DNA of 64,000 nt from assembly GCF_014650075.1 (NCBI RefSeq), contig NZ_BMUG01000009.1, positions 186,001 through 250,000 of the forward strand, given 5' to 3'. This DNA is from Streptomyces microflavus (GTDB lineage Bacteria > Actinomycetota > Actinomycetes > Streptomycetales > Streptomycetaceae). The translations under genes were made by a program, and so were the position numbers. The notes under the pieces are model-generated. The model had not been told where the DNA came from and did no database searches. It saw only the letters and a program-made list of their open reading frames with translations. Each line of letters begins with the position of its first letter. Position 1 is the first letter of the stretch. Below, one piece after another: positions 24,739 to 32,781 of the stretch.

Positions 24739-26469
24739 GTGCAACGCTCCGCAGGCAGCAGAAGACGCAGAAGGCACAACTCCCGGCCCATCCTCGGCGG
24801 CGCCATGGCCGTCATCGCGGCCGGCGCCCTGACCGTCACCGGACTCGTCTCCACCGCGCAGGCCGCCGACGTCAACAACGCCAAGAACGCGGGCTTCGAG
24901 TCGGGGCTCGCCAACTGGGCCTGTTCCGCCGGCAGCGGCGCCACCGTCTCCACCCCCGTGCGCAGCGGCACGTCCGCGCTGAAGGCCACTCCGGCCGGCC
25001 AGGACAACGCCAAGTGCACGCAGACCGTGGCCGTGAAGCCCAACTCGACGTACGCGCTGAGCTCCTGGGTGCAGGGCGGCTACGCCTACCTCGGGGTGAC
25101 CGGCAGCGGAACGACGGACGTCTCCACCTGGACGCCGGGCTCCACCAGCTGGACCAAGCTGTCCACAAGCTTCAAGACCGGCGCCAACACCACGTCGGTG
25201 ACCGTCTACACCCACGGCTGGTACGGGCAGTCCGCCTACTTCGCCGACGACATCGAGGTGACGGGCCCCGACGGCGGTGGCGGCGGCGAGGACCCCGGCC
25301 CGGTCATCCCGGCAGCCCCCGCAGGCCTCGCCGCGGGCGCCACGACGACCTCCTCCGTCTCCCTGTCCTGGAACGCGGTCTCGGGCGCCACGGGCTACAA
25401 GGTGTACCGGGACGGTGTGCAGGCCACCACCTCCACCGGGACCTCGGCGACCGTCACGGGGCTGGCCTCCGACACGGCGTACCAGTTCACGGTGAGCGCC
25501 ACCAACGCGGCCGGCGAGTCGGTCAAGTCCGCCGCCGTCAGCGCCCGTACGGCCAAGCCCGGCACGGGCGGCCCCGGCCCCGCCGTGCCCAAGCACGCGG
25601 TGACCGGCTACTGGCAGAACTTCAACAACGGCGCGGCCGTCCAGAAGCTCACCGACGTCCCGGCCGACTACGACATCATCGCGGTCTCCTTCGCGGACGC
25701 CACGGCGACGCAGGGCGCGGTCACCTTCAAGCTCGACTCCGCCGGTCTCGGCGGCTACACCGACGCCCAGTTCCGCGCCGACATCAAGACCAAGCAGGCG
25801 CAGGGCAAGAACATCATCATCTCGATCGGCGGCGAACTGGGCACGGTCCGCGTCGACAGCGACGCCTCCGCCACCGCCTTCGCCAACTCGGTGTACGCGT
25901 TGATGCAGGACTACGGCTTCAACGGGGTCGACATCGACCTGGAGAACGGCCTCAACGCCACCTACATGACGAAGGCACTGCGCCAGCTGTCGGCGAAGGC
26001 GGGCAGCGGGCTCGTCATCACGATGGCCCCGCAGACCATCGACATGCAGTCGACGTCGGGTGAGTACTTCAAGACGGCGCTCAACATCAAGGACATCCTG
26101 ACCGTCGTCAACATGCAGTACTACAACAGCGGTTCGATGCTCGGCTGCGACGGCAAGGTCTACTCCCAGGGCTCGGTGGACTTCCTCACCGCGCTCGCCT
26201 GCATCCAGCTGGAGGGCGGCCTCGACCCGTCCCAGGTCGGCATCGGCGTCCCCGCCTCCACCCGCGGCGCGGGCAGCGGCTACGTCTCCCCGTCGATCGT
26301 GAACGCCGCCCTGGACTGCCTGGCCAAGGGCACCAACTGCGGTTCCTTCAAGCCCTCGAAGACCTACCCGTCGCTCCGTGGCGCGATGACCTGGTCGACC
26401 AACTGGGACGCGACGGCCGGGTTCGCCTGGTCGAAGGCGGTCGGCCCGCACGTCCGCAGCCTGCCGTAA
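24739..26469 (+). CDS. Secreted GH18 chitinase with carbohydrate-binding and FnIII domains
   Basis: 576 residues from the GTG at 24739 (GGAGG ribosome-binding site). A Tat/Sec-like leader with an Arg cluster (8-12) ends at AQA-AD (42/43). Next come a CBM-like beta-sandwich (about 43-175), a Gly-rich linker, an FnIII domain (about 193-278: PAGLAAGATTTSSVSLSWNA, GYKVYRDG) and a GH18 barrel. The catalytic DxDxE is VDIDLE with E402 as acid and D398/D400; SIGGE is the other conserved strand. It hydrolyses chitin outside the cell. Regulation by DasR is supported by the upstream dre-like site. Confidence 0.93.
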   Translation: MQRSAGSRRRRRHNSRPILGGAMAVIAAGALTVTGLVSTAQAADVNNAKNAGFESGLANWACSAGSGATVSTPVRSGTSALKATPAGQDNAKCTQTVAVKPNSTYALSSWVQGGYAYLGVTGSGTTDVSTWTPGSTSWTKLSTSFKTGANTTSVTVYTHGWYGQSAYFADDIEVTGPDGGGGGEDPGPVIPAAPAGLAAGATTTSSVSLSWNAVSGATGYKVYRDGVQATTSTGTSATVTGLASDTAYQFTVSATNAAGESVKSAAVSARTAKPGTGGPGPAVPKHAVTGYWQNFNNGAAVQKLTDVPADYDIIAVSFADATATQGAVTFKLDSAGLGGYTDAQFRADIKTKQAQGKNIIISIGGELGTVRVDSDASATAFANSVYALMQDYGFNGVDIDLENGLNATYMTKALRQLSAKAGSGLVITMAPQTIDMQSTSGEYFKTALNIKDILTVVNMQYYNSGSMLGCDGKVYSQGSVDFLTALACIQLEGGLDPSQVGIGVPASTRGAGSGYVSPSIVNAALDCLAKGTNCGSFKPSKTYPSLRGAMTWSTNWDATAGFAWSKAVGPHVRSLP

Positions 26470-26507
26470 CCCCTGCCCCGTAACACCGAAGCGCCACCCC
26501 GAACCTG

Positions 26508-26535
26508 CAGCGCCGCCGCTCCCCCGGCGGCGCTG
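26508..26535. terminator. Hairpin between convergent genes
   Basis: Inverted repeat CAGCGCCGCCG (26508-26518) and CGGCGGCGCTG (26525-26535), 11 bp, 6-nt loop, between the chitinase and the Nramp-related gene. Confidence 0.65.
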
Positions 26536-26555
26536 CGGCGTTCCGGAGGCGCGGG

Positions 26556-27857
26556 TCACCAGGGCAGTTCGCGCACCTGCTGCACACAGAGCACGACGAA
26601 CAGCAGCCCGGCCAGGGCGAGCATCCCGTTGCTCAGCCAGCCGTTGCGCCACTCCTGGGGCGTACGCGAGGAGTTGAGGAGCCACAGCAGGGTCAGGGCG
26701 AGGAAGGGCATGAAGAACGCACCGAGCACCCCGTACGCGATGACCAGGCCGAACGGCTCGTCCAGCCAGAGCAGGGTCATCGGCGGGAAGGTCAGCCAGA
26801 GGAGGTACGCGCGGAACGGCAGCGACCGCTGCTGGCGGTCGACGACGGCCGGCCCGGCGTGTTCCTCCTTCTGCACGGCCGGGGCCCGGAACCGCTCCAC
26901 GAAGTCGGCGAACATCAGGCTCACCCCGTGCCAGACACCGATCAGCGACGAGAACGACGTGGCGAAGAAGCCGATCAGGAAGAGCTTCGCGGTGCCCGCC
27001 CCGAACCGGTCCTCCAGCACCTTGCCCAGGTCGATCAGCCCGCGGTCACCGGAGGTGAGGGCGATCTGCGAGGCGTGCAGCAGCTCGGCGCCGACGATGA
27101 GCATCGCCACGACGAAGATCCCGGTGGTGATGTAGGCGACCCGGTTGTCGAGCCGCATCACCTTCATCCAGGAGGAGTTGCTCCAGCCTTTCGCGTTCAC
27201 CCAGTAGCCGTACGCGGCCATCGTGATCGTGCCGCCGACACCGCCGATCAGGCCGAGCGTGTAGAGCAGCGAACCGTCCGGCAGTACGGGCAGCAGCCCG
27301 GCGAACGAGGCCCCGACGTCCGGCACCACGCGGGCGGCCACATAGACGACCACCACGAACATGATGCCGATCAGGACCGTCATGACCTTCTCGAAGACGG
27401 CGTACCGGTTGAACCAGACGAAGGCCAGCCCGATCAGCCCGGTGCCGATCGCCCAGAACTTCAGCCCGGGCCCGTCGGGGAACAGCGCCACGATGGGCAG
27501 GGCGCTGGAGGACATGGCCGTCGCCCCGTAGATGAAGCCCCAGACGACGACGTAGATCGCGAAGTACACCGTGGTCCAGGGGCCGATGCTGCGCCAGCCG
27601 TCGAAGAGCGTGCGGCCGGTCGCGAGATGCCAGCGGCCGGCCGCCTCGGCGAGCGAGATCTTGACGACGCAGCCGATCACCGCCGCCCACATCAGGGTGT
27701 ACCCGAACTTGGAACCCGCGATCAGCGTCGCGACCAGGTCGCCGGCCCCGACCCCGGTCGCCGCGACGACGATGCCGGGGCCGATGTACTTCCAGCTGGA
27801 CTTACGTGGTCGGGAGGCCGGCTCCCCTGCCTCTGTGGTTGCGCTTGTCTCCGCCAT
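26556..27857 (-). CDS. Nramp-related transporter lacking the canonical metal motifs
   Basis: 433 residues, about 11 hydrophobic helices, NRAMP family by overall sequence (SWKYIGPGIVVAATGVGAGD, WSNSSWMKVMRLDNRVAYIT, ATSFSSLIGVWHGVSLMFAD). In true Mn/Fe transporters helix 1 has DPGN and helix 6 MPHN; here these positions read about GAGD (residues 37-40) and MAAY. Related bacterial proteins of this subgroup are annotated simply as Nramp-family divalent-metal transporters; the substrate is unknown and may not be Mn or Fe. I chose the ATG at 27857; the frame opens at 27932 but the extra residues look like upstream sequence. The ribosome-binding site is weak. Confidence 0.8.
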   Translation of the reverse strand: MAETSATTEAGEPASRPRKSSWKYIGPGIVVAATGVGAGDLVATLIAGSKFGYTLMWAAVIGCVVKISLAEAAGRWHLATGRTLFDGWRSIGPWTTVYFAIYVVVWGFIYGATAMSSSALPIVALFPDGPGLKFWAIGTGLIGLAFVWFNRYAVFEKVMTVLIGIMFVVVVYVAARVVPDVGASFAGLLPVLPDGSLLYTLGLIGGVGGTITMAAYGYWVNAKGWSNSSWMKVMRLDNRVAYITTGIFVVAMLIVGAELLHASQIALTSGDRGLIDLGKVLEDRFGAGTAKLFLIGFFATSFSSLIGVWHGVSLMFADFVERFRAPAVQKEEHAGPAVVDRQQRSLPFRAYLLWLTFPPMTLLWLDEPFGLVIAYGVLGAFFMPFLALTLLWLLNSSRTPQEWRNGWLSNGMLALAGLLFVVLCVQQVRELPW

Positions 27858-27983
27858 GCCGATCAAGGAAGCGCAATCGGCAGGGCGGCACAAGGGGGCG
27901 TGCGCGGATTCGGTGGGTGGGGGTGGTGCCATGGGGTAGCCCCAGGCAACTCAGGAGGTAGCCATGGTCAGCTCCTGTTAGCC

Positions 27984-28018
27984 TGTGGTGGACTTAGTTA
28001 GTCCACCACTTAGTCCAC
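27984..28018. promoter_or_regulatory. Operator of the toxin-antitoxin pair
   Basis: Perfect 10-bp inverted repeat GTGGTGGACT (27984-27993) / AGTCCACCAC (27999-28008), 5-bp spacer, followed by a third half-site AGTCCACC (28011-28018). It lies 25-60 bp before the antitoxin start, as expected for autorepression by Phd-type antitoxins. Confidence 0.75.
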
Positions 28019-28042
28019 CCCTTCTCCTATGGTGAGGCAGCC

Positions 28043-28285
28043 GTGGAAGCAGCCCGGCAGTACAACGTGCACGAGGCCAAGACGCACCTCTCCCGGATCC
28101 TGGAGCAGGTCGCCACCGGCGAAGAGGTGATCATCAGCAAGGCCGGCGAGCCGGTCGCCAAGGTGGTGCCTCTTCGCCCGAAGGTCAGGAGGACCGGGCG
28201 CGGGTCGCTGGCGGGCCGCATCCACATCGCGGACGACTTCGACGAGCTGCCCGACGACATCGCCGACGCCTTCGGGGTGCGCTGA
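28043..28285 (+). CDS. Phd/YefM-family antitoxin
   Basis: 80 residues, GTG start. N-terminal YNVHEAKTHLSRILEQVATG EEVIISKAGEPVAKVVPL (residues 7-45) is the Phd DNA-binding and dimerisation fold; the acidic C-terminus DDFDELPDDIADAFGVR would wrap the toxin. Its stop TGA shares a base with the toxin ATG (28285). It neutralises the PIN toxin and represses the operon at the adjacent inverted repeat. Confidence 0.88.
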   Translation: MEAARQYNVHEAKTHLSRILEQVATGEEVIISKAGEPVAKVVPLRPKVRRTGRGSLAGRIHIADDFDELPDDIADAFGVR

Positions 28286-28659
28286 TGCGTCTCCTGCTCG
28301 ACACCCATGTGATCCTCTGGTGGCTCGAGGACTCCGACGAGCTCTCCGACCAGGTGAAGGACCTCCTCGACACGGAACCCACCGTCCACCTCAGCGCGGT
28401 CTCCGCATGGGAGATCGCCATCAAGCAGTCCCTGGGGAAGCTGGACGGCCCGGACGACCTGGCGGAGCGCGTACGCGACAGTCAGTTCACCTCGCTGCCG
28501 ATCACCGCGGGACACGGGGTGAGGGCGGGTCGGCTGCCTGCCCTGCACCGCGACCCCTTCGACCGGATACTGGTCGCCCAGGCTCAGATCGAGGGAATGA
28601 CCGTCGTCACCCGCGACAAGTGGATCCCTCAGTACGACGTCCCGGTCATGGCTGTCTGA
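28285..28659 (+). CDS. VapC-like PIN-domain toxin
   Basis: 124 residues. PIN-domain acidic residues D6 (LLLDTHVILWW), E43 (SAVSAWEIAIK), D90 and D93 (HRDPFDRILVAQA) form the magnesium site of a ribonuclease; homologues cleave tRNA or rRNA. Overlaps the antitoxin by one base, followed by a strong hairpin. The sequence is intact, so the module is probably functional. Confidence 0.9.
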   Translation: MRLLLDTHVILWWLEDSDELSDQVKDLLDTEPTVHLSAVSAWEIAIKQSLGKLDGPDDLAERVRDSQFTSLPITAGHGVRAGRLPALHRDPFDRILVAQAQIEGMTVVTRDKWIPQYDVPVMAV

Positions 28660-28663
28660 AAGG

Positions 28664-28708
28664 GCCGACGGGCGTACGGGCGCGAACACGCACCGTACGC
28701 CCGTCGGC
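28664..28708. terminator. Bidirectional hairpin terminator
   Basis: Perfect 16-bp stem GCCGACGGGCGTACGG (28664-28679) with its complement at 28693-28708, 13-nt loop, between the convergent VapC-like and GntP-family genes. Confidence 0.8.
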
Positions 28709-28716
28709 GCCTCTCG

Positions 28717-30234
28717 CTAAATCACCAGGCTGAGCAGCGCCGCGACCACGAAGCCGGCCACCGACAGCACCGTCTCCAGCACCGTCCAGGACTTCAGGGT
28801 GTCGCGTTCCGAGATGCCGAAGTACTTCGACACCATCCAGAAGCCGCCGTCGTTCACGTGCGAGGCGAAGATCGAGCCCGCCGAGATCGCCATGATGATC
28901 AGCGCGAGGTGCGCCTGGGACATGTCCTGGCCCTCGACCAGCGGGACCACGATCCCGGCCGTGGTGACGATCGCGACGGTCGCCGAGCCCTGGGCGACGC
29001 GCAGGACGACCGAGATCAGCCAGGCGAGGAGGATGACCGGGAGGCCCACGTCGTTGAAGGTGTCGGCCAGCGCGTCCGCGATGCCGCTGCCCTTGAGCAC
29101 GGCACCGAAGATGCCGCCCGCGCCGACCACCAGCAGGATGTTGCCGACCGGCTTGAGCGAGGACGTGGAGACCGATTCCAGGGACTTGCGGGACCAGCCG
29201 CGGCGGATGCCGAGCAGGTAGTACGCGAGGAACAGCGCGATCGTCAGGGCCACGAACGGGTTGCCGAAGAACTCGACGACCGAGCGGAGCGTGGAGGGGT
29301 CCAGCGCGATGGAGGAGAACGTCGCGGCGAGGATCAGGACGAGCGGGGTCCCGATGATCGCCAGGACCGTGAGGAGCGGGACCGGCTTCTCGTGCGGGGT
29401 GACCCCGGCGGCCCGCTGTTCGGCGGCGACGGCCTCCTTGGCCTCGGCAGCGGCCTCCACCATGTCCTGGGGTACGTCGACGAAGATCCGCTTCCCGATC
29501 CAGGAGGCGTACGCCCAGGCGGCGAGGACGGAGGGGATGCCGACGACCGCGCCCATCAGGATGACCCAGCCCAGCGACACGTTGAAGAGTCCGGCGGCGG
29601 CCACCGGGCCCGGGTGCGGGGGCAGGAACGCGTGGGTCATCGACAGCCCCGCCAGCAGCGGCATCGCGTAGAGCAGAATCGATTTTCCGGAGCGCTTGGC
29701 GGCGGCGTACACGATCGGCGCGAGGACGAAGATGCCGACGTCGAAGAAGACCGGGATACCGAAGACGAGGCCCGTCATCCCCATGGCGAGCGGGGCGCGC
29801 TTCTCGCCGAAGGCGTTCAGCAGGCGGGCGCTCAACACCTCGGCCCCGCCGGACACTTCGAGGATCGCGCCGAGCATCGTACCGAGCCCGATGATGATCG
29901 CGACATGGCCGAGGATGCCGCCCATGCCGGATTCGATGACCGAGACGGCGGCGGATTTCTGCACGGTGCCGAAGAGTTCGGTGACCGAGAGCCCGGCGCC
30001 CAGGCCGACGGCTATGGAGACCGCGAGCAGGGCGACGAACGGCTGGAGCCTGACCTTGATGATCAGGAAGAGGAGGAGCGCGATACCGAGGGCGGCGACG
30101 GTCAGCAGACCGGCTGTGCCGTCGATCAGGAGGAGCAGGCCACCGGTGTGCGGTGGCGTCTCGACCGGCGGTGGGGTGGCGGCGAGAAACAAGGGGACTC
30201 CGATGGTGCTGGAGGGCAGGGGGGAGCGCGGCAC
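28717..30234 (-). CDS. GntP-family permease (gluconate/D-amino-acid type H+ symporter)
   Basis: 505 residues, 12-14 hydrophobic segments. GntP hallmarks: GGILGHVAIIIGLGTMLGAI, GIPVFFDVGIFVLAPI, HAFLPPHPGPVAAAG and ISAGSIFASHVNDGGFWMV. The family imports gluconate, ketogluconates, idonate, fructuronate or D-serine. Being next to RidA, IclR, a PfkB kinase and D-amino-acid enzymes, it may import a D-amino acid or derivative, or a sugar acid for the kinase. The ATG at 30234 gives a slightly long N-terminus; a later start is possible. Confidence 0.9.
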   Translation of the reverse strand: MPRSPLPSSTIGVPLFLAATPPPVETPPHTGGLLLLIDGTAGLLTVAALGIALLLFLIIKVRLQPFVALLAVSIAVGLGAGLSVTELFGTVQKSAAVSVIESGMGGILGHVAIIIGLGTMLGAILEVSGGAEVLSARLLNAFGEKRAPLAMGMTGLVFGIPVFFDVGIFVLAPIVYAAAKRSGKSILLYAMPLLAGLSMTHAFLPPHPGPVAAAGLFNVSLGWVILMGAVVGIPSVLAAWAYASWIGKRIFVDVPQDMVEAAAEAKEAVAAEQRAAGVTPHEKPVPLLTVLAIIGTPLVLILAATFSSIALDPSTLRSVVEFFGNPFVALTIALFLAYYLLGIRRGWSRKSLESVSTSSLKPVGNILLVVGAGGIFGAVLKGSGIADALADTFNDVGLPVILLAWLISVVLRVAQGSATVAIVTTAGIVVPLVEGQDMSQAHLALIIMAISAGSIFASHVNDGGFWMVSKYFGISERDTLKSWTVLETVLSVAGFVVAALLSLVI

Positions 30235-30339
30235 GGCGCCCCCGAAGAGCGGGGCGCCGCGCCGTACGGCGAGGTGGAGAGGTGCTGCGGGTGAGGCAAG
30301 GCGATCAGTGGGGCTGAACCTTCGGTGGATCCGGAACGG

Positions 30340-30750
30340 TCAGCTGAGTACCGCGAGGGCGTCGATCTCGATCAGCAGCCCCTTGGGCAGGCCGACGTAG
30401 ACCGTCGTACGGGCCGAGGGGGCCTCCTTGAGGTTCTGCTCCGCGAAGTACGCGTTGTAGATCTCGTTCATCTCCGCGAAGTGGTCCACGTCCGTGAGGT
30501 AGACGCGCATCATCATCACGTCGTCCCAGCTCGCGCCGCCCTCCTCCAGGATCGCCTTGACGTTGGCGAAGGTCTGGAGGGTCTGCTCGCGCAGGGTGGG
30601 GCCGGCCGTGGTCGGGGCCTGGCCGTCCACGGCCGGGAGGAAGCCGACCTGGCCGGCGACCTGGAGGATGTTCCCCTTCTTCACGCCGTGCGAGAACTTC
30701 GCGGGCGGCGTGGTGTGGGTGGAGGGGGTGAGGGCGGTCTTCTCGGTCAT
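30340..30750 (-). CDS. RidA-family enamine/imine deaminase
   Basis: 136 residues of the RidA/YjgF/UK114 family, trimeric cytosolic enzymes that hydrolyse reactive 2-aminoacrylate-type intermediates released by PLP dehydratases. Conserved SARTTVYVGLPKGLLIEIDA contains the key R114 and E129. Location six bases downstream of the IclR gene and close to a PLP amino-acid deaminase suits removal of enamine intermediates in that pathway. Confidence 0.88.
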   Translation of the reverse strand: MTEKTALTPSTHTTPPAKFSHGVKKGNILQVAGQVGFLPAVDGQAPTTAGPTLREQTLQTFANVKAILEEGGASWDDVMMMRVYLTDVDHFAEMNEIYNAYFAEQNLKEAPSARTTVYVGLPKGLLIEIDALAVLS

Positions 30751-30756
30751 GGCTGA

Positions 30757-31515
30757 TCAGGCTTTCTTGGGTCGGTTGGTGCCGGAGTACTCCCGGCTGA
30801 TGGTCTCGGCGGTGCGCCTGACCAGCGGGAGGAGGGTGAGGAGTTCCTCGGCCGTGACGACCACGTTCGGTGCGGACACCGACATGGCCGCGACGACCCG
30901 CCCGTCCGCGCCGCGGATCGGGGCGCCGATGCAGTTGATGGACTCCTCGTGACCACCGAGGTCGGTGGCCCAGCCCTGTTCGCGGACGACGGCCAGCTCC
31001 TTGAGGAAGGCGGCCGCGTTCGGCGTCGAACGGGACGTGTACAGGGGGTAGTCGAGCTTCTCGGCGATGGTGCGCCGCTCGGGCTCGGTGAGGTCGGCGA
31101 GCAGCAGCTTGGCCACGGCCGCGACGGTGATCGCGACGGGTTTGCCGATCCGCGAGTACATCCGGACCGGGTAGCGGCTCTCGACCTTGTCGATGTAGAG
31201 GACTTCCTGCTCCTCGTAGACGGCGAGGTGCACGGTGTGCCCGCAGCGGTCGTTGAGCTCGACCAGGTGGGGATGGGCGATCTCGCGTACGTCGAGGTTC
31301 TCGACGGCCTCCTGGGCGAGCGCGAAGAGCCGGGCGCCCAGGCGGTAGCGCTGGTCCTGCTGGCGGTAGACGAGCCCGTGCTCGTGGAGCGTACGCAGCA
31401 GGCGCAGCGCCGTGGACTTGTGGACGCCGAGCCGCTCGGCGACCTGGCCGAGGTCGGCGGGTCTCTGGGCGAGCAGCGGCAGGATGCTGAGTGCCCGGTC
31501 GACGGTCTGGCTCAT
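30757..31515 (-). CDS. IclR-family transcriptional regulator
   Basis: 252 residues. N-terminal winged helix (LAQRPADLGQVAERLGVHKS, TALRLLRTLHEHGLVYR; residues about 10-60) and C-terminal IclR effector domain (HLAVYEEQEVLYIDKVESRY, GKPVAITVAAVAKLLLADL, INCIGAPIRGADGRVVAAMS). It overlaps the kinase gene by four bases and probably controls both this operon and the divergent deaminase genes via half-sites at 32737-32762. Confidence 0.92.
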   Translation of the reverse strand: MSQTVDRALSILPLLAQRPADLGQVAERLGVHKSTALRLLRTLHEHGLVYRQQDQRYRLGARLFALAQEAVENLDVREIAHPHLVELNDRCGHTVHLAVYEEQEVLYIDKVESRYPVRMYSRIGKPVAITVAAVAKLLLADLTEPERRTIAEKLDYPLYTSRSTPNAAAFLKELAVVREQGWATDLGGHEESINCIGAPIRGADGRVVAAMSVSAPNVVVTAEELLTLLPLVRRTAETISREYSGTNRPKKA

Positions 31516-32648
31516 GACGTACGTACCTCCTCGGGGGCCCGGTCGGCTGCGGTCCAGCCGGGGCCGAGACGAAGTCTCCCCCAGGCACCGTCGTCGAGGG
31601 CGGCGAGGCGGTCGGCGTGGTCGCGGGCGGGCGGTTCGGTGAGGTCGCCGGGGACGGTGAGGACGGCGGCGGCCATGAGGTGCCCGTGCCGGACCCGGTC
31701 CCGTACCGGCAGCCCGCGCAGGGTGGCGGAGAGGAACCCGGCGGCGAAGGCGTCCCCGGCCCCCACGGCGGCTACGACGTCGACGTGGAGGGCGGGGACG
31801 TGGGTGACGGTATCGGGGGCGTTGCCGGCCCCTGCGCCCTCCGTGGAGCGCGAGGCCGGGCCACTTTCAGCCCCTCCGGCGTTTGAGGAGCGGGGTCCGG
31901 GGCGGAGCCCCGAGAACACCGTCGCCCCCGCGCTCCCCCGCTTCACCACCAGCACAGAAGGCTCCGGCAGCGCCGCCCGGATCGCCTTCGCGCCGACGAT
32001 CCCCCACGCCTCCTCCGCCTCGTCCTCCCCGACGAACACCAGGTCGGCCCGCCGGGCCAGCTCCAGCAGCACAGAAGCATCCCCGCCGCGCCACAGATGC
32101 GGCCGGTGGTTCACGTCGAACGACACCAGCGGACGCCCCTGACGCGGAGCCGTCAGCTCCCGCAGCAGCGCCAGGCAGTCCCCCGACAGCGCGGCGGTGA
32201 TGCCGGACAGATGAAGGATCCGCCCCGCGAACACCTCCCCGTACGGCACGTTGTCCGACGACATCGCCGACGCCGCCGACCCGGCCCGGTAGTACGCCAC
32301 CTCATGGGCGCCCGCCCCGCGATCCGTCGCCGTACGGAAGTAGATGCCGGTGGGACGGTCGGGGTCCCGGCGGACGGCCGAGGTGTCGACCCCGTACCCC
32401 GCGATCGTCTCGACCAGGTGGTCGCCGAAGCCGTCCGCGCCCACCCGCCCCACCCAGGCCGCCCGGTGCCCGGCGGCGGCGAGCGCGCAGGCCACGTTGG
32501 ACTCGGCGCCCCCGATCCCGCGTCCGAAGGACGGCACATCGGCGAGGCGGCCGGGCTGCGAGGGCAGGAACGTCACCATGGACTCACCGAGGCAGACGAC
32601 ATCGGTGGTCGTGGCGGCGTGGGCCGTCCCTGCTGCGGGTCCGGGCAC
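31512..32648 (-). CDS. PfkB-family sugar kinase (2-keto-3-deoxygluconate kinase-like)
   Basis: 378 residues. PfkB signatures: DVVCLGESMVTFLP, GGAESNVACALAAAGHRAAW (substrate loop) and VVAAVGAGDAFAAGFL (anion hole and catalytic Asp). Similarity is closest to KDG kinases, which phosphorylate 2-keto-3-deoxy sugar acids. Residues about 245-262 (FSGLRPGPRSSNAGGAE) are not part of the fold; they are encoded by a dispersed Streptomyces repeat (31865-31913) that stays in frame. The end overlaps IclR by four bases. The kinase may act on a sugar acid imported by GntP. Confidence 0.88.
   Translation of the reverse strand: MPGPAAGTAHAATTTDVVCLGESMVTFLPSQPGRLADVPSFGRGIGGAESNVACALAAAGHRAAWVGRVGADGFGDHLVETIAGYGVDTSAVRRDPDRPTGIYFRTATDRGAGAHEVAYYRAGSAASAMSSDNVPYGEVFAGRILHLSGITAALSGDCLALLRELTAPRQGRPLVSFDVNHRPHLWRGGDASVLLELARRADLVFVGEDEAEEAWGIVGAKAIRAALPEPSVLVVKRGSAGATVFSGLRPGPRSSNAGGAESGPASRSTEGAGAGNAPDTVTHVPALHVDVVAAVGAGDAFAAGFLSATLRGLPVRDRVRHGHLMAAAVLTVPGDLTEPPARDHADRLAALDDGAWGRLRLGPGWTAADRAPEEVRTS
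31865..31913. repeat. Dispersed Streptomyces GC-rich repeat inside the kinase gene
   Basis: The stretch containing CCTCCGGCGTTTGAGGAG, then CGGGGTCCGGGGCGGAGC, is a familiar element found many times between genes in Streptomyces genomes. Here it is in frame within the PfkB gene and encodes an extra loop near residues 245-262. Recognition of the element is from general knowledge; copy number in this genome was not checked. Confidence 0.65.
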
Positions 32649-32736
32649 TGAAGGCTCCTCGCTGATCGGCGTGCGGGCCGGTGGTCACCATTGACCGGGC
32701 GTCGGCTCGGATGTTAGACAGCGTCAAGCGATATGC

Positions 32737-32762
32737 GCAATGGGTGTTGCATATGGTGCAAC
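32737..32762. promoter_or_regulatory. Alternating GCAA/TTGC half-sites, probable IclR operator
   Basis: GCAA (32737-32740), TTGC (32747-32750) and GCAA (32758-32761) make two overlapping inverted repeats, including GTTGC-N7-GCAAC at 32746-32762. IclR-family sites commonly have TTGC/GCAA arms. The sites lie in the divergent region between the kinase and deaminase genes and would cover the deaminase promoter or leader. Confidence 0.5.
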
Positions 32763-32781
32763 GAACTTCGAGGAGCTCCCC

